64,000 nucleotides of DNA, from the NCBI GenBank assembly GCA_000156115.1, contig DS995276.1, forward strand, positions 1,694,679 through 1,758,678, written 5' to 3'. Every line of letters starts with the position of its first letter. Positions within the stretch are counted from its first letter, which is position 1. Below, one piece after another: positions 1 to 9,117 of this stretch. A model generated the notes under the pieces. The model had not been told where the DNA came from. It did not search any database and was given only the letters and a program-made list of their open reading frames with translations. Source of the stretch: Rhodobacteraceae bacterium HTCC2083 (GTDB taxonomy: Bacteria > Pseudomonadota > Alphaproteobacteria > Rhodobacterales > Rhodobacteraceae). The translations under genes and the position numbers were made by a program.

Positions 1-1797
1 CAGGTCCGAGACACGTTTTTCATGTGCGGCTGCGGGGATTTCGACGGCAGTCGCGAGGGCCTCATCCGAGAGGCGATTGCCTGCAAGCGCGCGCGCGATA
101 TGTCTGGAGTCGTAGTCCCGAATTTCAGGAATTGCTTTCAGAACAAACACCTCTGATCCGAAGCCTTGGATGCGCTGCACCGTACCGATCAGGCCTTGGC
201 TAAATTGCTCTGCTTGGCTGCCTGTGGTACCTTCGACGCTCAACGCCACTTGATTTCCCGCGTCCAGCCCAGTCCCAGAGCCCTGCGCATAATAGCCCCA
301 ACGCCCGACCAGCAATACGCGTTTGAAATCCCCTGCTTGCAGCGCTGTTTCGATCTGCGCATTGGCGTTTGAGCAGGCCTCGTTCTGAACGGGGCTTGCT
401 GATGTTTCGTTTTTCACGAGGCCGAAAACAGGCGCACAGCCCGCGCGCCAAATCAACAGGGCGGGCGTGTCCGCGTCAAACGCTGCTTGTTCTAATCCTT
501 CTTTCAAAGCGCGCACATGACTGTCGCCCCAGATCAGGATCTCGGGTGCTTGTTCTGGGCCGATGGGGCAAAGTTCTAACCCCAGAAACGGGCCATCTGT
601 CGAGACGTAACAGCGCGACCAATCCTGCAGAAAATCAGCGGAAGCTTCGATATGCGTGCGCAAAGGCGGCTCAAACCGCTCGATCATGCCGTCCTTGAGG
701 TAGATCAATCCACCTGCAAGAACGAGCAAGGCACTAGCAAGCGCCGCCGCTGTGAATGTGAGGAGCGCGGAGAATTCCGTACGGCAGACTGGCCGTTCCA
801 CAAAACGCCAAGACAGGTAGGCAAGGGCAATGCTGATCCCCAGCCAGAACGTGGTTTCAAGGTGCCCTGAATACGCGCCGCGATAGTAAGTGGAGAGCGT
901 GAGAACGGGCCAATGCCACAAATACAAAGAGTATGAGATCAAGCCGATTGCAACTGGCGCGGGGCTTGCCAATGTCCTGTTCACGATGTTTTTTTGCTGG
1001 CCATTCGCGATGATCAAAACTGTGCCGAGCACAGGAAAAAGTGCGTGCCATCCGGGGAACTGCGCGCCCGCTGGTATGAACGCGATGCTGGCGAGGATGA
1101 GGGTAATACCCAAATAGCTCAGGAAGGCGACGTGTTTGAACGGTCGTCTTTGCACCTCGATGGCGAGGATGACGCCTGCCAATAATTCCCAGGCGCGAAA
1201 CGGGAACAAGTAGAACGCGGCGGGTTGTGAGCGCTGGGTGATCCAGACGCAGGCAATCAAGGACACAACGAGGCTGATCCAAAGAACGATCCGTAGGCTG
1301 AATGTGTTGCGTAGTAGCAAGAGCATCAGGAGTGGCAAGATAATATAGAACTGTTCTTCGACGGACAGCGACCATGTGTGCAACAGCACTTTGTCCTCTG
1401 AGACGGTGTCAAAATACCCAGCGTCGCGGAAGAAATTGACGTTGGACAGATAGACGGTTGCAGCGATCAAAGACTTGCCGAATTCGCGAAATTCGAAGGG
1501 TAATACAATTAAGTAAGCGGCGATCAAAGAGGCCAGCGCCATCGCCACATAGGCGGGGGCCAATCGTTTGATCCGACGCACATAAAAGCGCTTCAAGCTG
1601 ATCGAGCCTGTTTCGGAGGCCTCGCGCCACAACAGGCCGCCGATCAGAAACCCCGAGATGACGAAGAAGACATCAACACCGACAAAGCCGCCTTTCAGGC
1701 CTGCAAACCCGAAATGATAGAGCACAACCGACAGCACAGCGATGGAGCGCAGGCCGTCAATTTCGGGGCGGTAAAAATGGGGTGTCTGGGTACTCAT
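1..1797 (-). CDS. Acyltransferase 3 family protein with C-terminal SGNH domain (partial)
   Basis: Integral-membrane O-acyltransferase of the OafA/YrhL type, which adds acyl groups to surface polysaccharide. Translation from the ATG at 1797 runs open for 599 codons to the window edge, so the C-terminus is missing. The N-terminus has RPEIDGLRSIAVLSV, then a YHF histidine near residue 28 and FVGVDVFFVISGFLI, all typical of the family. WSLSVEEQFY follows near residue 140, then several hydrophobic segments. A GDSH motif near residue 422 starts a periplasmic SGNH hydrolase-like domain, so the protein probably both translocates and transfers the acyl group. It lies beside EPS genes and is divergent from the acetyltransferase at 1927. 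The family is clear; the exact acyl substrate is not. Confidence 0.9.
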   Translation of the reverse strand, partial: MSTQTPHFYRPEIDGLRSIAVLSVVLYHFGFAGLKGGFVGVDVFFVISGFLIGGLLWREASETGSISLKRFYVRRIKRLAPAYVAMALASLIAAYLIVLPFEFREFGKSLIAATVYLSNVNFFRDAGYFDTVSEDKVLLHTWSLSVEEQFYIILPLLMLLLLRNTFSLRIVLWISLVVSLIACVWITQRSQPAAFYLFPFRAWELLAGVILAIEVQRRPFKHVAFLSYLGITLILASIAFIPAGAQFPGWHALFPVLGTVLIIANGQQKNIVNRTLASPAPVAIGLISYSLYLWHWPVLTLSTYYRGAYSGHLETTFWLGISIALAYLSWRFVERPVCRTEFSALLTFTAAALASALLVLAGGLIYLKDGMIERFEPPLRTHIEASADFLQDWSRCYVSTDGPFLGLELCPIGPEQAPEILIWGDSHVRALKEGLEQAAFDADTPALLIWRAGCAPVFGLVKNETSASPVQNEACSNANAQIETALQAGDFKRVLLVGRWGYYAQGSGTGLDAGNQVALSVEGTTGSQAEQFSQGLIGTVQRIQGFGSEVFVLKAIPEIRDYDSRHIARALAGNRLSDEALATAVEIPAAAHEKRVSDL

Positions 1798-1926
1798 ACA
1801 TGCAGTCTAACAAGCGGGAACGAAAGCGTCTCTGATCAAATGACGATGCTTTGTGGCGAATTCATGGAAGGGGTTTCGCAAAGCGGGTGGAGCGCTTAGT
1901 TTGAAGTCAACTAAGCGAGAAATGCA

Positions 1927-2418
1927 ATGCAAGACACTCCCGATTTGAATGTTTCAGCTACCACGCCAGACTGGAGCCGTGAAGCAGTGCGCCGATTCTG
2001 GGATCCGGGTCAAAAGCTTTTGCGTGCGATCCGTCGCTATCAAGCAGCGCAGGCACGTGGCGGTTTGCTGGGCAAGCTGAGTGCGAAACGTTGGGTGCTG
2101 ACGCATCTGTTTTGGTCGGTTGTGACGCAAAGCGAAATCCATTTGAATACGCAGATTGCGGGGGGGCTGCGGTTGACGCATCCCACGGGGATCATCATTC
2201 ATCCTGATGCGAAGATCGGCCCCAATTGCATGATATTTCATCAGGTCACCCTTGCGGGCGCGGTTGAGCTTGGCGGGCATGTGGATATTGGCGCAGGCGC
2301 TAAAGTTTTGGGACCATTGCGTGTTGGAGACGATGCGCGCATCGGGGCGAATGCTGTGGTGACGTGTGACGTCGATGCGGGTCAAACGGTAGTTGGTATT
2401 CCCGCACGCCCAATTTGA
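1927..2418 (+). CDS. Serine acetyltransferase-like hexapeptide acetyltransferase
   Basis: A 163-residue left-handed beta-helix acyltransferase related to CysE. A helical N-terminal part (residues 1-75) precedes GLRLTHPTGIIIHPDAKIG and MIFHQVT, where H85 and H105 match the CysE catalytic region. Hexapeptide repeats (IGPNCM, IGAGAK, VGDDAR, IGANAV) run to the GIPARPI end. It is shorter than housekeeping CysE (about 270 residues) and sits among polysaccharide genes, so it more likely acetylates a sugar or precursor for EPS than makes cysteine. It is divergent from the acyltransferase at 1797 and convergent with the glycosyltransferase ending at 2431. The family is secure and the substrate is inferred. 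Confidence 0.85.
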   Translation: MQDTPDLNVSATTPDWSREAVRRFWDPGQKLLRAIRRYQAAQARGGLLGKLSAKRWVLTHLFWSVVTQSEIHLNTQIAGGLRLTHPTGIIIHPDAKIGPNCMIFHQVTLAGAVELGGHVDIGAGAKVLGPLRVGDDARIGANAVVTCDVDAGQTVVGIPARPI

Positions 2419-2430
2419 CGCATCGATTTT

Positions 2431-3702
2431 TTAGAAAAATCGGGGCACTTTGCCGCCAGATTGCACCCATTTATACACTTCGAGAATTTGATCGGCTTTT
2501 CTATTCCACGTGAAATGCGTATCGATACGCTGGGCTGCCGCATCGCTCATCTGGTGCAGCAGGGTTCTGTCTGTGCTAAGCTGTGTGAGTTTTTCGTGAA
2601 AGCTGTGGATGATATCTGCGCGGGTACCAATCGGGACTTTCATGCCCCATGCATCTTCCACCAATTCGCCGGGACCTGCGTAGTCAACGATAAGTGGGGG
2701 CACGCCAAGCGCCATCGCCTCTAGCACTACGCCGCCACCGAACTCGCGGATCGAGGGGAAAGACAGCACGTGACAGGTCTTCAACACGCTTTGCACATCC
2801 TCATGCGCCATCCAGCCACGCCAGTTTACACCTTGGGAATAAGTGTGTTTGAGGCCTTCCAGCATTGGCCCATCACCGATCATTTCGATCTCTAAATCAC
2901 CAGATTGCAACAGGGGAGCAGCCGCTTCCAAAAGCATATCCGGCCCCTTGTAAGGGACCATACGCCCTAGAAAACAGGCCTGCAGCGGGCCTTTTTTGGG
3001 TGGATCTGCGCGACCTTTGAACCGAAAAGGGTCAATGCCATTTTCAGGCAGATAAATGCACTTGTCCTGAAATTTCGCTGAAATTTCGCTAGCCGTGTGG
3101 CGCGATCCTGCTAGAATTGCACTCGCATGGCGCAAGGTTGATTTGCGACCGGGCAATGCTTTGTAGGCGGAGCGCAAGTAAGATAGCCATTCGCGTTCGC
3201 GCCGTCGTTCTGCATCAAATCCTTTTGGCCAAGGCACACCGCCGTTCAAAGGACCTAAGACAAACGGCACACCCGCGCGCGCGCATTTTGCCGCGATAGG
3301 ACTGGCGATTGTTGGCGATAAAGGCGTGACACGGTGCACGATATCATAGTCGCCCGCGCGAATTGCGACACCGAATGCCTTCCACACCAAGCGCTCAAAA
3401 TAGGGGTAGCTAAGCGCATTGATCAGTTGAAGCGTGGTCCAGCCCTTACCTTGCCCCATGCGCAGCTTTTCCCCGATGGCCCACAGTGGGCGCGCAAAGG
3501 CCTCGGAATCGATGGCTGTGAAATCTTCGCCTTCAACCATTCCAGCGCGTAAGAACGCATCTCGGTTACGGATTTGGGTGACAATATGAGCGTTACACTG
3601 ACGCGCAATCGCAGTGGCCATCGACCACCCTACCAAAGGAACGCTGACCCATTCGGGGTTCGCAGCTTCCGCAATTATCAGGACGCGGGGACGGGGTGCC
3701 AT
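2431..3702 (-). CDS. Glycosyltransferase family 4 (group 1) protein
   Basis: Cytoplasmic GT-B glycosyltransferase of 423 residues, probably adding a sugar to a lipid-linked EPS repeat unit. The start at 3702 gives MAPRPRVLIIAEAANPEW, and its ATG overlaps the TAA of the upstream polymerase gene by one base (TAATG), suggesting translational coupling. A longer reading from 3807 would overlap that gene by about 105 bases and adds a non-conserved extension. The C-terminal donor domain shows ENGIDPFRF, a GRMVPYKGPDML strand and the EX7E pattern in REFGGGVVLEAMALGVP, characteristic of retaining GT4 enzymes. Donor and acceptor cannot be told from sequence. Confidence 0.88.
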   Translation of the reverse strand: MAPRPRVLIIAEAANPEWVSVPLVGWSMATAIARQCNAHIVTQIRNRDAFLRAGMVEGEDFTAIDSEAFARPLWAIGEKLRMGQGKGWTTLQLINALSYPYFERLVWKAFGVAIRAGDYDIVHRVTPLSPTIASPIAAKCARAGVPFVLGPLNGGVPWPKGFDAERRREREWLSYLRSAYKALPGRKSTLRHASAILAGSRHTASEISAKFQDKCIYLPENGIDPFRFKGRADPPKKGPLQACFLGRMVPYKGPDMLLEAAAPLLQSGDLEIEMIGDGPMLEGLKHTYSQGVNWRGWMAHEDVQSVLKTCHVLSFPSIREFGGGVVLEAMALGVPPLIVDYAGPGELVEDAWGMKVPIGTRADIIHSFHEKLTQLSTDRTLLHQMSDAAAQRIDTHFTWNRKADQILEVYKWVQSGGKVPRFF

Positions 3703-5099
3703 TACAGGACTGTACGCCAACGGAAAGGCTCCATCCCAGGTGTGCGAGCGATGCGTTCTGCGCGCAAAGTTTCTGCATAGCCAAGCAAAGCCCCCGAAAA
3801 GAGCCATGTAAGCGGCGTCAACGTGGCATTAGGGATCATATCGAGCACGTTAATTGCAAGGAGCAACGAAATCACGCCTGCATAGGGTGTGATCGATGCG
3901 CCAAAACTTGGCTTTGCTTCACGCCAAATCATGAAGATTGGCAACGTGAGCAAACCGAACTCCGCGAGGAATCCAAACCAGCCATAGACGCCAATCGCAA
4001 TGATCCAACGCCCGTCAGTCACTGTCATAATGATCCCGCTGACAGGGTCTAGAATATGGTTGCGCCCCCAACTGCCCCACCCGAAGAGCGGCTTTAGCAT
4101 CGCGCGCTCCATTAAGATGATTTCATTGTCAAAGCGAAATTTCAAAGAGGCAGAGCGTTCTTCGCTTACGGCAGCTGCTTGATCCAACATCCACTGAACA
4201 GGCACCAGATCAAAGCCTTTAAGCAGGGGATACCCCAAGGCCAAAGCACCGATCATCGCAGCAATTTTGATCTGCGCGTTGCGTTTGAATAAGAAGACGA
4301 CAGGCACCAGAAAAATCGCAAATAGCAGCGCGCCCATGGATTTGCACAACACCAGAACCACCAGCATGTAACCGCATGCGAGGTAGGCAAAAAGCTTCTC
4401 TTTACCGGCCTCTGTTTTGGCAACCGAGAGGGCTGCAATCACAACCATCATCGCGAAAAGTGCGACCCAAATACCGTGATATAGGAACACCAAAGGCCGA
4501 TAGCCGCCAAAGCGGATGGACTGGCCGAAGACATGTTGGAAGTAGCCGTAAATCCACGTGTTGAGTTGCGGGCTTAAGCGCACTTCGATCAACATTAGGA
4601 GCGAATAGGCAAGGCCGCTGAACAGAAAGACTTTCATGATTTCTTTCTGGCTGTCCGCGGTGACCAAGAACTTACGCGCCATCAGGAAGGGGATGACTGT
4701 TATGAATTGCAGCATGCACAGCGCGATCATGTCGGTTGTTCCTAGGCCGCGAATGCCGACTTGGCCGTAAAAGACAGGCTCTCCGTTGGTTAGGACTGTG
4801 AACATGGGACTGAATATGAACACACCGAGCGCGAATCTTGGAAGTAGCGTTTCCGGTAAAATAGAGCCGCGATGCCCGTACATGAAAAAGCAGATCACAA
4901 AGACCGAAAGGCTTGGGATTGTGTCTTTGTCAAAGGCGGGCAGCAGCGGAAAATCAAATCCAGCGGGGGGCGGGGGCAGAATAAGATAGCCCGCGACAAT
5001 CGCCCAAATGAATGCTTTTTCAACAGGCAAGCGTTTGAACATCACCAAAGTGACGAAGGGCCAAATGGCCAGCATCCCGAATGCGATGATATTCGGCAT
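3702..5099 (-). CDS. O-antigen ligase/polymerase-like (Wzy/ExoQ type) membrane protein
   Basis: Polytopic inner-membrane protein of about 465 residues, mostly hydrophobic segments from MPNIIAFGMLAIWPFVTLVM to the C-terminus. The fold and the larger polar loop before the last segments (roughly residues 315-375, with FGWGSWGRNH) fit O-antigen ligase/Wzy proteins, which join undecaprenyl-linked repeat units in the periplasm. The start at 5099 is preferred over the in-frame ATG at 5159, which would add 20 polar residues not expected here. Its stop overlaps the start of the glycosyltransferase at 3702. Polymerase versus ligase is uncertain, but adjacent glycosyltransferases and an ExoY enzyme favour an EPS polymerase. 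Confidence 0.78.
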   Translation of the reverse strand: MPNIIAFGMLAIWPFVTLVMFKRLPVEKAFIWAIVAGYLILPPPPAGFDFPLLPAFDKDTIPSLSVFVICFFMYGHRGSILPETLLPRFALGVFIFSPMFTVLTNGEPVFYGQVGIRGLGTTDMIALCMLQFITVIPFLMARKFLVTADSQKEIMKVFLFSGLAYSLLMLIEVRLSPQLNTWIYGYFQHVFGQSIRFGGYRPLVFLYHGIWVALFAMMVVIAALSVAKTEAGKEKLFAYLACGYMLVVLVLCKSMGALLFAIFLVPVVFLFKRNAQIKIAAMIGALALGYPLLKGFDLVPVQWMLDQAAAVSEERSASLKFRFDNEIILMERAMLKPLFGWGSWGRNHILDPVSGIIMTVTDGRWIIAIGVYGWFGFLAEFGLLTLPIFMIWREAKPSFGASITPYAGVISLLLAINVLDMIPNATLTPLTWLFSGALLGYAETLRAERIARTPGMEPFRWRTVL

Positions 5100-5263
5100 C
5101 GTGGTTCCGCTCGTGTTGGGTTTGGCAAACGTGCCAGCGCTTCGCTGCTTTATACCCACTTAAAAGCGGCGAAACCATGACGTTTACTGAAGAGCGCAAG
5201 GAAACGTGATCAATATTCACGCGTTGCCATGCTTCTGCCACGATCGCCCCATACCCTACAGGT

Positions 5264-6433
5264 ATGACAGATCGCCCTCTCAAAATCGCGTATTTGTGCG
5301 ATATCACACCGCTTGATACCAACCTGTATTCGGGTGGGAACGCACGGATGTATCAAGCTTTGCAGCGTCACGGCGGCGAGGTGACGATCCTTAGTAATTC
5401 ATGGCACATGGCAGAACCTTTGCGCCGCTTGATGCATGTATTGCCTGAAGCGTTGAACCTGCGGATGCGCTGGCGTTTGCATCTTCTGCTTGGGCGTTTG
5501 ATTGCGCGCGGTGTGCGGCGAGAATTGGCGCAAGGCGATTTTGATGTGCTCTTTTGTGCGTATTCCATCCAGTCGATGGCAGGCGTTGGTCGCCTCGGCG
5601 CAGTGGTCAGCGCATTTACCACAGATGCGACGCCAACTACATATAAGCAATCGCAAGTCGGGCAGAGCTTTGGATCCTACCTGTCCGCGTCTCGCTATCT
5701 TGATCCATGGATCGCGCGGCAAGAAAAGCGGGTTCTGAATGATCTCGATCTTATCTTGTCGCCCACGCATTGGCTGCGCGATGGCATTGAAAATACATTC
5801 GCAATTGCAGATGAGCGTGTACAGATCATTCCTTGGGGTGCAAACATTGATCCTGTTGCTACCTGTGAGGACATCAATCCACTGCGTTCGGGCGCGCCGG
5901 TTGAACTGTTGTTCGTCGGGCGTGATTGGCATTCCAAAGGTGGCCCCCTCGCGCTTGCTGTGCTTGCAGGCCTTCAAGCGCAAGATTTGCCCGCGCATCT
6001 GACTATCATCGGCTGTGCGCCTGAGGGCGTCGAGGCGGGGGCAGATATCAAGATTTATCCTCAGCTTGATAAGTCAAAGCCCGACGATATGGCGATATTT
6101 GAAATTGCGTTCAAACATGCGCACTTCTTGATCAATCCGTCGTTTGAGAGTTTCGGCTTCGCTTTTTGTGAGGCTTCTGCATATGGGTTGCCGTCACTGG
6201 CGTTTCGGGTGGGGGGCGTGCCTGTCAAGGATCGTGTCAACGGCCATGCTTTGCCGCTTGGCTCCAGCGCGGATAATTTTGTGGCTGTCATTTCCGACTA
6301 TGTTGCGAACCCTGTCACACATACGGCTCTAAGAAAAACGGCTCGCACAGAGTACGAGACGCATTTAAACTGGGATGCTTGGGGTCGGGCTGTGATGGAT
6401 CAGCTAAGATCTCGGGTCGCGGACAAGCGCTAG
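5264..6433 (+). CDS. Glycosyltransferase family 4 (group 1) protein
   Basis: A 389-residue GT-B glycosyltransferase, presumably cytoplasmic. The N-terminus KIAYLCDITPLDTNLYSGGN is the acceptor-domain strand and loop. The C-terminal domain has LLFVGRDWHSKGG and the EX7E pattern in SFESFGFAFCEASAYGLPSL near residues 294-302, followed by GGVP, as in GT4 enzymes. It is divergent from the Wzy-like gene (164 bp between starts) and convergent with exoY, with which it overlaps by four bases (6430-6433) so that both end in TAG. It likely contributes another sugar to the same EPS repeat unit. Sugar specificity is unknown. Confidence 0.88.
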   Translation: MTDRPLKIAYLCDITPLDTNLYSGGNARMYQALQRHGGEVTILSNSWHMAEPLRRLMHVLPEALNLRMRWRLHLLLGRLIARGVRRELAQGDFDVLFCAYSIQSMAGVGRLGAVVSAFTTDATPTTYKQSQVGQSFGSYLSASRYLDPWIARQEKRVLNDLDLILSPTHWLRDGIENTFAIADERVQIIPWGANIDPVATCEDINPLRSGAPVELLFVGRDWHSKGGPLALAVLAGLQAQDLPAHLTIIGCAPEGVEAGADIKIYPQLDKSKPDDMAIFEIAFKHAHFLINPSFESFGFAFCEASAYGLPSLAFRVGGVPVKDRVNGHALPLGSSADNFVAVISDYVANPVTHTALRKTARTEYETHLNWDAWGRAVMDQLRSRVADKR

Positions 6434-7119
6434 TAGCCTGTACCCGTCAAAACAACACCTACGGTCTTGAATATTACGCCCATGTCCGTCTTAAACGACA
6501 TCTCGTTGAAGTAAGATGCGTCATAGGTCGCCCGCTCAGCAAAGCTGCTCTCGTTGCGCTCAGACGTTTGCCAAAAACCGGTAATGCCCGGACGCATGGC
6601 GTAATAGGCGAGGCCGGGGTATAGCGCGCGCTGGTCGAGCATCATAGGACGCGGTCCAACAAGGGCCATATCACCTTTGAGAACGTTGAAAAGTTGTGGC
6701 AACTCATCAATAGACGATTTGCGGATCAAGCGACCAATGACTGTGATACGTGGATCATTCTTGAGCTTTTGGGTCAGATCCCACTCTTTTCGCGCTTCAG
6801 GGTCGCTTGCGAAATAGCTCTCGAACACCGCTTCCGCGTTCGGCACCATGCTGCGTAATTTCCACATCTCAAACGCACGACCATTTTTGCCGATGCGCGT
6901 TTGACGATAGAATGGATTGTGACCATCCAGCATGACGAGCAAAGCAAAGATGCCGACAAGAAACGCGGCTGGAATGACAATCAAAACTGCTAGAATAAAA
7001 TCGAGTGCTGGTTTGATCGATGACGCGTAGGTAGAGACGATCCGCAATTCAGACGTCGCACGAGGCAGACCGCTTAAAATGTCGGCGTAGGTATTTAAAC
7101 GCCTATCATGTGAGGCCAT
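6430..7119 (-). CDS. exoY: ExoY-type undecaprenyl-phosphate sugar phosphotransferase (EPS priming enzyme)
   Basis: A 229-residue bacterial sugar transferase that starts EPS synthesis by moving a hexose-1-phosphate from a UDP-sugar to undecaprenyl phosphate at the inner membrane. One hydrophobic segment (about residues 36-65) is followed by FYRQTRIGKNGRAFEMWKLR, then RKSSIDELPQLFNVLKGDM and LVGPRP, then RPGITGFWQTS, the signature order of the family. It lacks the large N-terminal membrane domain of WbaP-type enzymes, as ExoY does. The start at 7119 is preceded by an AGGGGA ribosome site and then by five copies of GTGAGT (coding strand), an unusual leader. The family is certain; the symbol rests on similarity and context. 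Confidence 0.88.
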   Translation of the reverse strand: MASHDRRLNTYADILSGLPRATSELRIVSTYASSIKPALDFILAVLIVIPAAFLVGIFALLVMLDGHNPFYRQTRIGKNGRAFEMWKLRSMVPNAEAVFESYFASDPEARKEWDLTQKLKNDPRITVIGRLIRKSSIDELPQLFNVLKGDMALVGPRPMMLDQRALYPGLAYYAMRPGITGFWQTSERNESSFAERATYDASYFNEMSFKTDMGVIFKTVGVVLTGTGY

Positions 7120-7132
7120 GTCGATCCCCTTT

Positions 7133-7162
7133 ACTCACACTCACACTCACACTCACACTCAC
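7133..7162. repeat. Perfect hexanucleotide tandem repeat (ACTCAC)5 upstream of exoY
   Basis: Five exact copies of ACTCAC (GTGAGT on the exoY coding strand) fill 30 bases, ending three bases before the exoY Shine-Dalgarno sequence and 13 bases before its ATG. Short perfect tandem repeats like this change copy number by slipped-strand mispairing. Here such changes would alter leader length or promoter spacing rather than a reading frame. Confidence 0.95.
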
Positions 7163-7848
7163 GCAGCGACAACGCCACAAACCATTAAAAAGCCGCCTCG
7201 CAAACTAGCGAAAATCCGGCGTAGTCTTGACGCGGGAGCGCTAAAGTTGACAGCTCGTGCTTCCGATCAATGTGTCGAAAGGTTGTTTCGGATGCTATCT
7301 TTTGACACAAATTTAACACTTTCGTCAATGTGTATGCTCGTTTGAACGTCGGGTAACTATTGAGGCAACACCCCATTTTTGGCGCTTTTATAATTACTTT
7401 CGCTCTATTTATCGGGTATTTCGCCGATATTTTCGCCTTTAAGGCGAGCGTTGTGAGTTGGGCCGCCCACTTGGGCCTCTCTCAAATGTCACTGATTCGG
7501 AAACAGTTGAAATGTTACGCAAGATTGTTTCGCTCAGTTGCGTCTTTGGGACCTGTTTGACCTACTGATCCGAGAATACTGCCACATTTAAGGTTCATGC
7601 GATTCGAGACGGACTCTTTTCTGAATTTGAAGTGCCAAAGCAACTTTGATGGCTTTTCAGAGCCTGAAAAAATTTGAAAAAAAATTTCGTTTGACGCTAA
7701 GAAAGCCGCAAAATCCCGCCCAAAACACAAAAGGTGCCGTCCAAATACCGAATCAGTTGGCCCCGTCTTGGCGCTGCAATTAGCATCATTCGAAAACACG
7801 TTTCGCAGGTTAAGCGAGCCACATCCCCAAAATAGCTCGTGGCATTTC
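7163..7848. other. Non-coding interval between exoY and the EamA exporter
   Basis: About 690 bases without a convincing gene. Open frames here are short, lack ribosome sites and have no recognisable domains. The stretch is more AT-rich than its neighbours, with A runs near 7667-7690, and presumably carries the exoY promoter at its left end. No tRNA, IS end or clear terminator was seen. Confidence 0.6.
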
Positions 7849-8736
7849 TTATGTCAGAGCGCGTCTTCGAACGCTTATGGCGAGCCCAAGGGTCAAAATG
7901 ACAAGTGCGATGATGCTCGCGACTGTCAGGCCCTCGCCCAAGATCAACAGTCCCAAAAGTGCGCCGCCACCCGGAACCGCGGCCAAAATAAAGGCTGTAT
8001 TGCCGTTTCCGATTGTGCGCGACGCGTGGGCGACAAACAGCAGGCCAATAAGATTGGGCACAAGACCTTGATAAATCGCTTGCAACAAGAACGGCCCAAT
8101 CGGTGCAGTCCCCATACCTGAGGGAAGCCAAAGCGCCCAAATAGGCAGATAAAGCGCCGCATTCACGATGGTCCCGCAAAAGATAATTTGCATTGCACCC
8201 AGTTGCCAACGCTCTGCCAAGATCATGTAGAGCGAGAAAAACAAAGCGCCGATAAGGAAGAAGAGATCACCGATCCAAATATCAGCGCCGCCGTCGCTAT
8301 TTGCATTCCACGCCAAAACAATTGCGGACACGAGAATGAGCAGCCCGCCGAACACCTGCTTCTTGCTTGGGAAGACGCTTGCAAGGGCGATGCTCAGCAA
8401 CATACTGAAAATGGGCAGGACGCCATTCATAAAGATGCCCCCATGCGCGGCGGGCGCATAGATAAACCCGGCAAAGACAAACAGGATGTAGACCGGCCCT
8501 AGCACAAATGAGAGCACAGCAATTTGAAACAACCGAAGTCCGCGCCAAGGTCTGTAATAGAGACAAAGTGGTCCCGCGATGAGCGCGGCCAAGCCATAAC
8601 GCAGTGCGGCAAGATCATAGATCGTCAAACCACTACCATTAGCGAGCCTGCTCACAATCAGCCAAAACGACCACACCAGCACAATGCACCATGCCGCAGC
8701 ATAGCCCGTAACGTGAGGAGAAAAACGGGTGCGCAT
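7849..8736 (-). CDS. EamA/DMT-family transporter
   Basis: A 295-residue inner-membrane protein with about ten hydrophobic segments arranged as two EamA repeats (roughly residues 10-145 and 155-290), the drug/metabolite transporter pattern. WSFWLIVSRLA in the first helix and GNTAFILAAVPGGGALLGLLILGE in the second repeat are typical. It probably exports small metabolites, amino acids or drugs by proton antiport, but the substrate cannot be read from sequence. It lies downstream of, and on the same strand as, the tRNA-Thr gene. No terminator hairpin was seen after its stop. Confidence 0.88.
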   Translation of the reverse strand: MRTRFSPHVTGYAAAWCIVLVWSFWLIVSRLANGSGLTIYDLAALRYGLAALIAGPLCLYYRPWRGLRLFQIAVLSFVLGPVYILFVFAGFIYAPAAHGGIFMNGVLPIFSMLLSIALASVFPSKKQVFGGLLILVSAIVLAWNANSDGGADIWIGDLFFLIGALFFSLYMILAERWQLGAMQIIFCGTIVNAALYLPIWALWLPSGMGTAPIGPFLLQAIYQGLVPNLIGLLFVAHASRTIGNGNTAFILAAVPGGGALLGLLILGEGLTVASIIALVILTLGLAISVRRRALT

Positions 8737-8770
8737 ATCGGTTCGGATCTAGCTTTTACTCGGAGGTTAC

Positions 8771-8845
8771 TGGTGCCGCAGGGGAGAATTGAACTCCCGA
8801 CCTCGTCATTACCAATGACGCGCTCTACCACTGAGCTACAACGGC
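8771..8845 (-). tRNA. tRNA-Thr (anticodon GGU)
   Basis: Minus-strand cloverleaf of 75 bases with encoded CCA (plus-strand TGG at 8771-8773). The acceptor stem starts GCCGTTG, the D-arm is TAGCTCAGTGGTAGAGC, and the anticodon stem CGTCA/TGACG encloses loop TTGGTAA with anticodon GGT. The T-arm has GGGAGTTCAATTCTCCC. One acceptor position looks mismatched (T opposite T) and another is G-U. Confidence 0.95.
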
Positions 8846-8931
8846 GCCGTGTGGGCGGCTGATTAGCCCCAATTTTGCACTCGTGCAAGCGCAATCTGGA
8901 CGCTCTCAACTGCCTAGGTTACAGAAGGCAT

Positions 8932-9102
8932 ATGAACGAGCGGAATGACCCCAAAAAGCAAAGCGCCAAGCCGAATTCCCGCGAGGAGCGGCTCAAAGCG
9001 GCGTTGAAAGCGAATTTAGGGCGGCGTAAAGCGCAAGCAAAAACGCGCACGAGCGCACAGATTGGCGCACGGTCAGAGCAAACGCCCAAGGGCGATACAT
9101 AA
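8932..9102 (+). CDS. Small basic hypothetical protein upstream of murA
   Basis: A 56-residue, highly charged protein (MNERNDPKKQSAKPNSREERL...). It has a run of Lys/Arg (KANLGRRKAQAKTR) and no hydrophobic segment, so it is likely cytoplasmic. The start at 8932 is preferred over 8875 because the upstream part runs toward the tRNA. It ends 15 bases before murA and is probably co-transcribed with it. Small basic proteins at this position are, as far as I recall, common in Rhodobacteraceae. No function can be assigned. Confidence 0.6.
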   Translation: MNERNDPKKQSAKPNSREERLKAALKANLGRRKAQAKTRTSAQIGARSEQTPKGDT

Positions 9103-9117
9103 AGAGTAGGCAGGCAC

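Noticed and set aside
7118-7345. Plus-strand frame with a His/Thr repeat over the ACTCAC repeat
   Set aside because: The (TH)n is only the translation of the hexamer. There is no ribosome site, and it runs antisense into the exoY start.
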